NCBI GenBank assembly: GCA_009885205.1
Contig: VFLE01000018.1
Span: 1-18,448 of the forward strand
Direction of reading: 5' to 3'
DNA length: 18,448 bases
Source: Candidatus Shapirobacteria bacterium
GTDB taxonomy: Bacteria > Patescibacteriota > Microgenomatia > UBA12405
Position 1 is the first letter of the stretch. Each line of letters opens with the position of its first letter. Positions 11,778 to 18,448 of this stretch are shown here, piece after piece. The translations under genes were made by a program, and so were the position numbers. A model generated the notes under the pieces. That model was not told where the DNA came from and searched no databases. It saw nothing but the letters and a program-made list of their open reading frames with translations.

Positions 11778-12842
11778 TTATTTTTTATAACACTTGGCAG
11801 CGATGAAGGTGGTGATAGGGACGGCGAGGACTAGGCCAATGCTACCGACGAGGGTGCGGATGATTTCCTCGGCAATCATTTCGTAATTGATGATTTCGGA
11901 AATGGGGTGGGGGTTGCTGACAAAAATTAAAAGTAAGGGCATAGAGACACCAGCATAGGCTAAAACTAAAGTATTAACCATGGAAGTAATATGATCTTTA
12001 CCAATTACCATAGCCCGGGAATAAAGATCTGTGGTTTTGGTTAGTTTGGCAGTGAGGGCCAGTTCATCGACAATGGCGGCCTGAGAAATTGTAATGTCGT
12101 CGAGTACACCCAAAGCTCCAATAATAATCCCGGCTAAAATAACACTTTGCATATTTAAGCCTTGATGATCGAGGGAAAACATCCCGGCTTCTTCGCTGGA
12201 AAAACCAGTCAAATGACCAAGATTAATAAATACCGAAGCCAAAATAGAGGTAATAATTAAAGTAATAATTGAACCGATAATGGCAATAGTGGTTTTTTTG
12301 TTAAGACCATGGGCCAAATAATAAGAAACAGGAATAATAACTATAGAAGCGATGATGGAAATGAAAATAGGATTGTCACCAGCAATAATTCGGGGTAAGA
12401 TAAAAAGAAAGATAACCAAAAAAGTAAAAACCATGCCCAACATAGAAAACAAACCACGCCATTTGGCAACGACGACAATTAAAATAATAAAAATTATGGA
12501 TAATAAGAGAAGGCCGTCGGTACGAACAAAGTCAGTAATAACATAACTGGAATCATTGCCAATCTGGCTAACAATAACTTTGTCGCCAAGAGAATATTTA
12601 ATAATGTTGGCTAATGGTTGATCACCATTTTCGATAATAATTTTTTGATGGTCTCTGTTAGAAATCTCTAGCTCTAATTTTTGATAAAGCTGTTTTGAAT
12701 CCATAACTTCGATTTGTTTCTCCTCGATAATTTTGACTATTTTTGCCTCGATGGCCTCTTGAGCCACAACAATAGAAGGAGAAATTAGGGCGAGAAACAA
12801 AAATACAACTACTTTTAGTTTTGACATAGTTGATAATAACAT
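11778..12842 (-). CDS. YibE/F-family membrane protein
   Basis: A 354-aa YibE/F-like protein (PF07907-type). A signal-like segment (residues 8-27) ends in VVAQ, an extracellular beta-rich domain of about 90 residues follows (QKLELEISNRDHQKIIIENG, IKYSLGDKVIVSQI), and then about seven to eight membrane segments. The family's conserved region is visible: GALGVLDDITISQAA and, further on, GKDHITSMVNTLVLAYAG. The family is proposed to be a transporter but has no proven substrate. The ATG at 12842 has an AATAAT box 7 nt upstream; M6 at 12827 is an alternative start. Confidence 0.9.
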   Translation of the reverse strand: MLLSTMSKLKVVVFLFLALISPSIVVAQEAIEAKIVKIIEEKQIEVMDSKQLYQKLELEISNRDHQKIIIENGDQPLANIIKYSLGDKVIVSQIGNDSSYVITDFVRTDGLLLLSIIFIILIVVVAKWRGLFSMLGMVFTFLVIFLFILPRIIAGDNPIFISIIASIVIIPVSYYLAHGLNKKTTIAIIGSIITLIITSILASVFINLGHLTGFSSEEAGMFSLDHQGLNMQSVILAGIIIGALGVLDDITISQAAIVDELALTAKLTKTTDLYSRAMVIGKDHITSMVNTLVLAYAGVSMPLLLIFVSNPHPISEIINYEMIAEEIIRTLVGSIGLVLAVPITTFIAAKCYKK

Positions 12843-12849
12843 CTGTTTG

Positions 12850-12855
12850 ATTATT
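12850..12855 (-). promoter_or_regulatory. Possible -10 box of the YibE/F gene
   Basis: On the minus strand AATAAT ends 7 nt before the ATG at 12842. The box is weaker than the others in the window. Confidence 0.35.
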
Positions 12856-12921
12856 GCCAGTTACAGCTAAATAAAATTAGTCTTTGCTAAGTTTCTGGTT
12901 TTAAAAAAGTTTATATTGACT

Positions 12922-12949
12922 TTGATATTCCCAGCTTTAGGTGTAAAAT
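12922..12949 (+). promoter_or_regulatory. Promoter of the 560-aa gene
   Basis: TTGATA (12922-12927), a 16-bp spacer and TAAAAT (12944-12949) make a plausible sigma-70 promoter. The -10 box ends 9 nt before the ATG, so the leader would be about 3 nt or absent. Confidence 0.55.
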
Positions 12950-12958
12950 ATCTTTTAT

Positions 12959-14641
12959 ATGGTAAAAAAGAACTCTGAAATACAAATTTTATCTGTTGTA
13001 AAAATGGAAGGGCAACCGGCTGTTGAATATTTAGAGAGAACGGATAGACAAAAAAAAGAAGAAATGTTGGGGAAGGTGGATTTAATATTGGCTAGTGCAG
13101 TACAGCATAAGACTGATGACCCGAAGAATCCCTTATTTTTAGGACAAAAGGAATATGATGATTGTTTCAAACCAAAGACAAAAACTCCATTAAACGATTT
13201 GCATAATCAATTGTATAGTACATATGACGGTAGGTATCATGAAATCAAAAGTGCTGATATTACTGTTGACAGGCAATTACCTGATGTAAAAAGGATGTCA
13301 AGTCAACAAATTGAGAATGCTGGTGTGGCTATGCAAACGCAAGAGAACGCATATGCTGGACATATAGTCAGAGCTATAGGAATAATTGATGCTGCTATAG
13401 AGAAAGGTGATATCAAAACAGCATTGATAGCCTTTAATGCCCGGCCTGACTTGGTAGAACATCAACCAACATTGTTGAGATTTGTTGATTTTTTTGATAA
13501 ACAGATAAAAGATGTTAGGTTTTTGTCCGAAATATTGCCAAACTTGTGTAAAGATAATAGAAATTTATTGAGATATCTTGCTGCTCCAACTTTTTCTGAA
13601 GACACCAGAGTCCCGGAGTTGAGAAATATTGGCAAGCTAGAATATGTTGGAAGTGGAATTGTAAAATATAGGGAGACAATAGTAAAAAAGACAAAAGAAA
13701 AAAGTTCTAAAAGCACAGTTCTTAATTTATTAGAAGATGAAATAAAAGATGGCTTACAGGTAACTGCACGATGGAAAAGAGAACAATTTGATGGAGTAGA
13801 TTTTTACAAAGCTTGGAGAGCAGAACAAGACAGACAACCAAAACCAAACTTTGAGGGAGAAATGATAGTTAGATTTATGGAGACTGATTTTTGCAAAGGG
13901 CAAAAGGAATATGTTTTGGATGAACTAAAAGAAAAACTGTTAATAGTTACTCTAGAAGATATAAGTGAATTCACTAAACACCCACCAGAATATAGTGGAG
14001 CACAAGAAATGATAATGGGAAATATAGCCAAACAAATAGTTTTGTTGACCGAAGATTTTGATACCAACTTGTTAAAATTGGCAACAGAGTCGTTGAAAAA
14101 AGAGAGGCCAATGTTGGGTCAGAGTTTGGAAACAAAAGTGAAGAGTGAAGTACAAAAGGTGGCGTTGGTAAAAGCAAACGAGGAAAGAATGGTGGCTGAA
14201 AAACTGGAATCTGATAAAATAACGGCACAAGAATTTCAAAAAGGACAAGAACAACAAATTTTACAAGAAAAGCAGGCACAAATCGAAAAAGAATTTGTGG
14301 GTGAGATAAAAGGCGGTAGGGTAGGTGGAATACTAAGAAATCTTTCTGAAGGCGGAGGTTTTGTAACTGACCAAGCAGATAGAGCTGATGTAGTAAATTT
14401 TTTAAGAGAGTCGTTAACTTTGGCCAAAAATAGACTGCCTGAACCGGAAGGTCGGATTGTACTTGGAATTCCGCCATTTAACAGAAATAAATATAGTAAA
14501 AGTCAAATAGAAAAAATTGATGGGGAAATATTAAACTGGTTAAATGATGGCAATAGAGAAAAGATTCAAAATGACGACACAGAGACAGTAAAACAATGGC
14601 TAAATATGCGAGTGGCGCTGGCGTATGCCAAAAGTAGATAA
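12959..14641 (+). CDS. Hypothetical protein, 560 aa, soluble with coiled coil
   Basis: I do not recognise this protein. It has no signal peptide and no membrane segment. It is largely helical and highly charged. About residues 400-450 are rich in Glu, Gln and Lys with heptad-like spacing (EERMVAEKLESDKITAQEF, then QEQQILQEKQAQIEKEF), so a coiled coil is likely. A second domain follows with GGGFVTDQADRADVVNFLRE and a basic C terminus. The N-terminal 200 residues contain IDAAIEKGDIKTALIAFNARPDLV, which could be a helical-hairpin repeat. A structural or scaffolding role is a guess. It is a single gene with its own promoter. Confidence 0.8.
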   Translation: MVKKNSEIQILSVVKMEGQPAVEYLERTDRQKKEEMLGKVDLILASAVQHKTDDPKNPLFLGQKEYDDCFKPKTKTPLNDLHNQLYSTYDGRYHEIKSADITVDRQLPDVKRMSSQQIENAGVAMQTQENAYAGHIVRAIGIIDAAIEKGDIKTALIAFNARPDLVEHQPTLLRFVDFFDKQIKDVRFLSEILPNLCKDNRNLLRYLAAPTFSEDTRVPELRNIGKLEYVGSGIVKYRETIVKKTKEKSSKSTVLNLLEDEIKDGLQVTARWKREQFDGVDFYKAWRAEQDRQPKPNFEGEMIVRFMETDFCKGQKEYVLDELKEKLLIVTLEDISEFTKHPPEYSGAQEMIMGNIAKQIVLLTEDFDTNLLKLATESLKKERPMLGQSLETKVKSEVQKVALVKANEERMVAEKLESDKITAQEFQKGQEQQILQEKQAQIEKEFVGEIKGGRVGGILRNLSEGGGFVTDQADRADVVNFLRESLTLAKNRLPEPEGRIVLGIPPFNRNKYSKSQIEKIDGEILNWLNDGNREKIQNDDTETVKQWLNMRVALAYAKSR

Positions 14642-14648
14642 GTCGGGG

Positions 14649-14657
14649 TGAGATAAT
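14649..14657 (+). promoter_or_regulatory. Extended -10 promoter, leaderless type
   Basis: TGaGATAAT ends 8 nt before the ATG at 14666, within the 24-nt gap after the 560-aa gene. Confidence 0.55.
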
Positions 14658-14665
14658 AGGCTTCC

Positions 14666-16408
14666 ATGAAAACATTTAGGAGATTTGTTTATTTTTTGGG
14701 TGGTTATAAGCTAGAAATGGCGGTTTTTATGGTGATCAATACTGTTTCGGTAACAGTGGAATCGATGAGACCATGGACGATGAAAATGATTTTGGATAAT
14801 GCCAATATTAATAATCAAACAAATGTTTATTGGTTTCTGGGAGTGTTGGGAGTGGTAGTAGTTGGAGGAAATTTTATTAATTCACTAAATTTATTTTTGG
14901 CGGATAAAATTAAAATCCCATTATCAAAACACATTCGAGAAACAGTATTTAAAAAGATTTTGGACTTGGATTTTGCCTATCATGTGGATAAAAATACCGG
15001 GTCGTTAATCTCGGCCTTTAAACGAGGAGATGGGGCTGTAGATCAAATTTTTGGGGCAGTTTTCCAGGAAATTTACTGGACGATAATTTATATTGTCATT
15101 GCCTTTGGTTTTTTGGTAAAAGTTAATGTCTCGATTGGCTTGGCATTGCTGGCGTTATTTTTGATTAATATGGTTTTGATTTTTTGGTTAATACGGAAAA
15201 ATTTGAGTAAACGAGTAGCGTTTAATAAGTCTGAAGATGAGATATCGGGAATAATTACTGACACGATGATTAACTACGATACGGTTAAGTATTTTGCGGC
15301 GGAAAAGAAAGAACAAAAACGACTATCAAATAAATTTGTGGAGTGGAGTAAAAATGTATGGGATTATTCTAATACCTTTCGGTTAGTCGATATCACGATT
15401 GGGACAGTGTCGGCAGTAGGGATGTTGATAATGTTATATATCGCTGTGTCGGGATTAAACAAAGGACTAACGATTGGTGACGTGGTACTGGTGTCGGGGT
15501 TTGTGACCTCAATTCATTTTCAATTTTTTCATTTATTTTCTCAAATTAGAAATATAGCTAAACACGCGGTTGATTTGGAAACTTATTTGGGGATTTTGGA
15601 CAATGAAACGACAGTTAAAGAAGCGAGTATACCCAAAAAGATAGCCAAAACAATGGGTAAAATTGAATTTAGAAATATTGGATTTGTGTATCCTAAAAAT
15701 AAGGAGAAGATTTTGGATGGAATAAATTTGACAATTAAAGCAGGAAGCAAGGTGGCGTTTGTGGGGCGATCAGGTGCCGGGAAGACAACTTTGGTCAAAT
15801 TGTTATTGCGATTTTATGACCCAAGTAAGGGGTTGGTATTAATTGACGGAATAGATATCAAAAAAATCCAGAAGGCAGATTTGCGATCAATGATTGCAGT
15901 AGTACCCCAAGAACCGGTACTGTTTAATAACACAATTAAATTTAATTTGGCCTATGGTAGGGAAGAAGCAACGATGGCAGAAATTGAAAACTCGGCCAGA
16001 CAGGCTAATATTTTGGAATTTATAGAAAAATTACCAAATGGTTGGGAAACTGAGGTGGGTGAGCGAGGGATAAAATTGTCGGGGGGACAAAAACAAAGAT
16101 TGGCCATTGCTAGAGCTCTATTGACTGATCCAAAAGTTTTGGTATTTGATGAAGCAACTTCTAATTTAGATTCGGAATCGGAAAAACAAATACAAATGGC
16201 ACTAGAAGTGGTGTCAAAAACCAGAACGGTAATTATTGTGGCCCATCGTTTTTCGACAGTGCGGGATGCTGATAGCATTGTGGTGTTATCAGCGGGAACG
16301 ATTATAGAGACAGGAAAACATGATCAATTGATTAAACAAGGTGGAGTATACGAAAAATTGTGGAATTTGCAGACGAAGGGGAAAGATGGAGTTGATAGAT
16401 TAATATAA
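14666..16408 (+). CDS. ABC exporter, fused permease and ATPase
   Basis: A 580-aa half-transporter of the MsbA/Atm1 type: six membrane segments in the first 320 residues, then an ATPase domain. All ATPase motifs are intact: Walker A VGRSGAGKTTL (about 366-376), Q-loop VVPQEPVLFNNT, signature LSGGQKQRLAIARALL (about 471), Walker B VLVFDEATSNLDS, and H-loop IIVAHRFSTV. DTMINYDTVKYFAAEKKE is the intracellular coupling region, and its NYDTVKYF wording is like the Atm1/heavy-metal-tolerance subgroup. It probably works as a homodimer that exports a lipid, peptide or thiol compound; the substrate is not shown. It has its own -10 box and converges with the small gene at 16412. Confidence 0.93.
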   Translation: MKTFRRFVYFLGGYKLEMAVFMVINTVSVTVESMRPWTMKMILDNANINNQTNVYWFLGVLGVVVVGGNFINSLNLFLADKIKIPLSKHIRETVFKKILDLDFAYHVDKNTGSLISAFKRGDGAVDQIFGAVFQEIYWTIIYIVIAFGFLVKVNVSIGLALLALFLINMVLIFWLIRKNLSKRVAFNKSEDEISGIITDTMINYDTVKYFAAEKKEQKRLSNKFVEWSKNVWDYSNTFRLVDITIGTVSAVGMLIMLYIAVSGLNKGLTIGDVVLVSGFVTSIHFQFFHLFSQIRNIAKHAVDLETYLGILDNETTVKEASIPKKIAKTMGKIEFRNIGFVYPKNKEKILDGINLTIKAGSKVAFVGRSGAGKTTLVKLLLRFYDPSKGLVLIDGIDIKKIQKADLRSMIAVVPQEPVLFNNTIKFNLAYGREEATMAEIENSARQANILEFIEKLPNGWETEVGERGIKLSGGQKQRLAIARALLTDPKVLVFDEATSNLDSESEKQIQMALEVVSKTRTVIIVAHRFSTVRDADSIVVLSAGTIIETGKHDQLIKQGGVYEKLWNLQTKGKDGVDRLI

Positions 16409-16411
16409 AAA

Positions 16412-16621
16412 TTAATTCTTATCAGCCGTTTCGTAGGCAGTACATCCTTGTTTCAAAGCCGCCTTAAGTAAATTATTACGACTATCTGTATAACTCTCTC
16501 GATTAATAACATCTATTAGGGTTTCAAAATAAGGTTTTAATCGACAACCAATTTCGGCACATGCAGGATCGGTGCAACCAATAGTAAAAGTTTTTCCATT
16601 TTCTGCTTTTGCTGTATTCAT
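16412..16621 (-). CDS. Small Cys-containing protein, 69 aa
   Basis: I do not recognise this protein. It has three evenly spaced cysteines, C16-x4-C21-x4-C26, in IGCTDPACAEIGCRLKPYFE, and a fourth at C60; the rest is a helical, charged segment. Metal binding is possible. A good TATAAT box lies 7 nt before the ATG, which supports it as a real gene. Its stop is 3 nt from the stop of the ABC exporter gene on the other strand. Confidence 0.6.
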   Translation of the reverse strand: MNTAKAENGKTFTIGCTDPACAEIGCRLKPYFETLIDVINRESYTDSRNNLLKAALKQGCTAYETADKN

Positions 16622-16628
16622 ATGTATT

Positions 16629-16634
16629 ATTATA
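16629..16634 (-). promoter_or_regulatory. -10 box of the 69-aa gene, leaderless type
   Basis: On the minus strand TATAAT ends 7 nt before the ATG at 16621. Confidence 0.55.
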
Positions 16635-16683
16635 CCTAATTTAGGGCATTTTGCCTATAAAACAATATGTTATTGATTTGAGG

Positions 16684-16689
16684 TAAAAT
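16684..16689 (+). promoter_or_regulatory. -10 box of the DUF2207 gene, leaderless type
   Basis: TAAAAT ends 7 nt before the GTG at 16697. It supports the GTG as the start rather than an internal ATG. Confidence 0.5.
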
Positions 16690-16696
16690 ATTATTT

Positions 16697-18448
16697 GTGA
16701 AGAAAGTTATTTTATTTTTAATTTTGTTTTTAGTAGTTGGAATTGGAAACGTATCGGCAGCAGATAAATCGTATAGTATAGATAGTGTAAACATAGGGGC
16801 AACGGTGAGTAGCGAAGGGTCGATGAACGTGGTGGAAGAGAGAGAATATGATTTTAATGGTAGCTATACTTTTGCTTATCAATATATAAATAAAACTGGG
16901 GAAAGACAGGAAAAATATAATTTATCTAACTTTAAAGTTTGTGATGAGAAATGGTGCTACCTAAAGCTTTTTAAAATTGGTGATGCCGATACAATTAAGC
17001 CGATTAATAGTTTTTATGTAATTGAGGAACCGTCTCGTTATTATATTAAGTGGTTTTATAGGGCCAATAGTGTAACTAAAAATTTTAAATTAAGTTACAA
17101 AGTCGATAATGCGGTGACTTTACATAAAGACGTAGCCGAGATTTATTGGAAATGGATTGGGGATGATTGGGATATTTCACAAGATGAGGTAGATGTAAAA
17201 GTTGATTTGCCAAAAGGGATTAATGGAGAAGAAATTAAAGCGTGGGGGCATGGACCGCTTGAGGGAAAAGTGTCGATCTCAAACCAAAATAATATAAATT
17301 TTAATGTTAATAAATTACCATCTAAAACTTTTTTTGAGGGAAGAATAATAATACCCAAAAATATTTTTTATAAGGGAGTGATGGGTAATTTAACTAAAGA
17401 AGAAATAATAAATCAAGAAAATAAATATATCGAAGAAACTATTGCCAAAATAAAAATGAGATCAAATATGGGTAATGGTTTGGCAATAATTTCAATATTG
17501 CTGTTTTTGTGGTCGACAAAAATATTTGTCAAAAGATTTAAAGAATTTTGGAAATACCAAAAAGAAAACAAACTGCCACAAGTGACGGCGTCGGGGCGAA
17601 TTTGGGAACCACCATCGGACATTGATCCGGCCCAAGTCGAACAACTGATGACGGTAACAGATACGTTGACACCCAAGGCATTTACGGCGACAATTTTGTC
17701 GCTAGTACAAGATAGATTTTATAAAATGACGAGAAGTGATCAAAAAATGGGATTTTTGTTTAAAAAATATGAATACTACTTGGAAAAACTTCAAACACCA
17801 AACTTCAAACTTCAAAGTGGAATACAGAAAAAAATTATTGATTTTTTAAATAAAATTGATAAAGAAAAAATTAGTTTGAAGGAAATATCAGACTGGTGTA
17901 AAAAACACCAATCGACTAGTTATAAATTTTTTAAAGATTTAAAAGAAATAACCATAAAAGAAAATTTAAGTGAGGGATATTTTGACAAGAAAGCCAACAA
18001 ATTGAATAAAAGTCTGAGGACTATAGCTGGATTGATTTTGTTGGAAACAGTCCAGTTTTTTTTAATAGTTATATCAGCTTCTTTGAAGGCTAATACTTGG
18101 CTAATTATGTTGCAGTTATGGCTAATACCAATAAATATTTTGTTTTTGATAACAGTGGGAATATTGAAATTTCATGGAGAAAAAAGGACGGAAAAAGGTA
18201 ATTTGGAAGCGGCCAAATGGATAGCTTTTAAAAAACATTTGAAGGAATATAAACAGACGGTTAATTATCCAATTGATTCGATAATTTTGTGGGAGAAATA
18301 TTTGGTTTACGGGACAGTGTTGGGGATTTCGGCTAAGGCATTGGCGGCATTGCCGGTTAAGTTTAGTAATGTTGATCAGTCGATGGGGGTGATGTATTGG
18401 GGGGGAAGTAATTTTAGTGGAGGTGATTTTTCTGGTATAAGTGGGGCA
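16697..18448 (+). CDS. DUF2207-family membrane protein, 3' end outside the window
   Basis: The frame is open from a GTG at 16697 to the window end (584 codons), so the C terminus is missing. It starts with a signal peptide (KKVILFLILFLVVGIGNVSAA) and an extracellular beta domain of about 230 residues in which EGSMNVVEEREYDFNGSY is typical of DUF2207. A membrane segment (NGLAIISILLFLWSTKIFV) follows, then a cytosolic domain, and two more membrane segments near 18030-18165. WEPPSDIDPAQVEQLM and TPKAFTATILSLVQDRFYKM fit the family's conserved cytosolic part. The visible end is Gly/Ser-rich (MYWGGSNFSGGDFSG), the usual tail of the family. Function is unknown. Confidence 0.85.
   Translation, partial: MKKVILFLILFLVVGIGNVSAADKSYSIDSVNIGATVSSEGSMNVVEEREYDFNGSYTFAYQYINKTGERQEKYNLSNFKVCDEKWCYLKLFKIGDADTIKPINSFYVIEEPSRYYIKWFYRANSVTKNFKLSYKVDNAVTLHKDVAEIYWKWIGDDWDISQDEVDVKVDLPKGINGEEIKAWGHGPLEGKVSISNQNNINFNVNKLPSKTFFEGRIIIPKNIFYKGVMGNLTKEEIINQENKYIEETIAKIKMRSNMGNGLAIISILLFLWSTKIFVKRFKEFWKYQKENKLPQVTASGRIWEPPSDIDPAQVEQLMTVTDTLTPKAFTATILSLVQDRFYKMTRSDQKMGFLFKKYEYYLEKLQTPNFKLQSGIQKKIIDFLNKIDKEKISLKEISDWCKKHQSTSYKFFKDLKEITIKENLSEGYFDKKANKLNKSLRTIAGLILLETVQFFLIVISASLKANTWLIMLQLWLIPINILFLITVGILKFHGEKRTEKGNLEAAKWIAFKKHLKEYKQTVNYPIDSIILWEKYLVYGTVLGISAKALAALPVKFSNVDQSMGVMYWGGSNFSGGDFSGISGA
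17789..17816 (+). repeat. Short CTTCAAA repeats inside the DUF2207 gene
   Basis: CTTCAAA occurs at 17789, 17803 and 17810, the last two as a direct 7-bp tandem. The stretch encodes LQTPNFKLQS in a loop of the cytosolic domain and stays in frame, as a small low-complexity insertion would. Confidence 0.55.

Noticed and set aside
12916..12949. TTGACT as the -35 box of the 560-aa gene
   Set aside because: The spacer to TAAAAT would be 22 bp; TTGATA at 12922 gives a normal 16-bp spacer.
1..18448. CRISPR array, phage genes or a toxin-antitoxin pair
   Set aside because: No regularly spaced repeats, cas genes or phage structural genes were seen, and neither the PIN protein nor the P-loop kinase has a recognisable antitoxin gene beside it.

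Overview
The window looks like a stretch of a small, AT-rich, very compact bacterial chromosome, most likely from the Candidate Phyla Radiation (Patescibacteria). This is inferred from the gene set (SurA_N-only membrane protein, PyrH, LmbE-like deacetylase, YibE/F, DUF2207, many short conserved hypotheticals), from gene ends that touch or overlap, and from the near absence of Shine-Dalgarno sequences. The standard code fits: TGA ends the transposase, the HAD remnant and the CYTH gene. I cannot place it more precisely.

Layout. 1-1023: an almost complete IS30-family element that has cut a HAD-hydrolase gene, whose 3' part (1024-1440) runs into an LmbE deacetylase and a GNAT acetyltransferase. 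2803-3516: an unknown protein, tail-to-tail with a P-loop kinase that follows a tiny Cys-rich protein on the minus strand. 4238-6096: SurA_N-like membrane protein, Nudix hydrolase and UMP kinase (pyrH). 6098-7428: rhodanese-like protein, YkgJ-type Cys-cluster protein and a six-TM membrane protein. 7442-8333: three tRNAs, Ser(CGA) and Arg(GCG) on the minus strand behind a two-TM protein gene, and Ser(GCT) on the plus strand. 8322-8705: a GIY-YIG nuclease cassette inserted in the 3' end of tRNA-Ser(GCT), bounded by a 13-bp direct repeat. 8707-9666: PIN-domain nuclease with a C-terminal zinc ribbon. 9757-12842 (minus): CYTH protein, alpha/beta hydrolase, ZIP metal transporter and YibE/F transporter-like protein. 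12959-16408: a 560-aa unknown protein and an ABC exporter. 16412-18448: a small Cys protein and a DUF2207 membrane protein that runs off the window.

Two observations deserve most attention. First, the GIY-YIG cassette seems to be a minimal tRNA-targeting mobile unit without an integrase: it rebuilds the tRNA 3' end and leaves the old 3' end, with its CCA, 369 bp downstream. It also has a 6-bp inverted repeat placed symmetrically 5 nt inside each direct repeat. Second, nearly every transcription-unit start has a -10 box (often the extended form TGnTATAAT) only 5-9 nt before the start codon. This predicts that leaderless mRNA is the normal mode of expression here, even for the IS30 transposase and the GIY-YIG cassette.

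The genes do not form one pathway. They are mostly housekeeping and envelope functions (nucleotide metabolism, metal and solute transport, envelope folding) with short operons and frequent strand switches.
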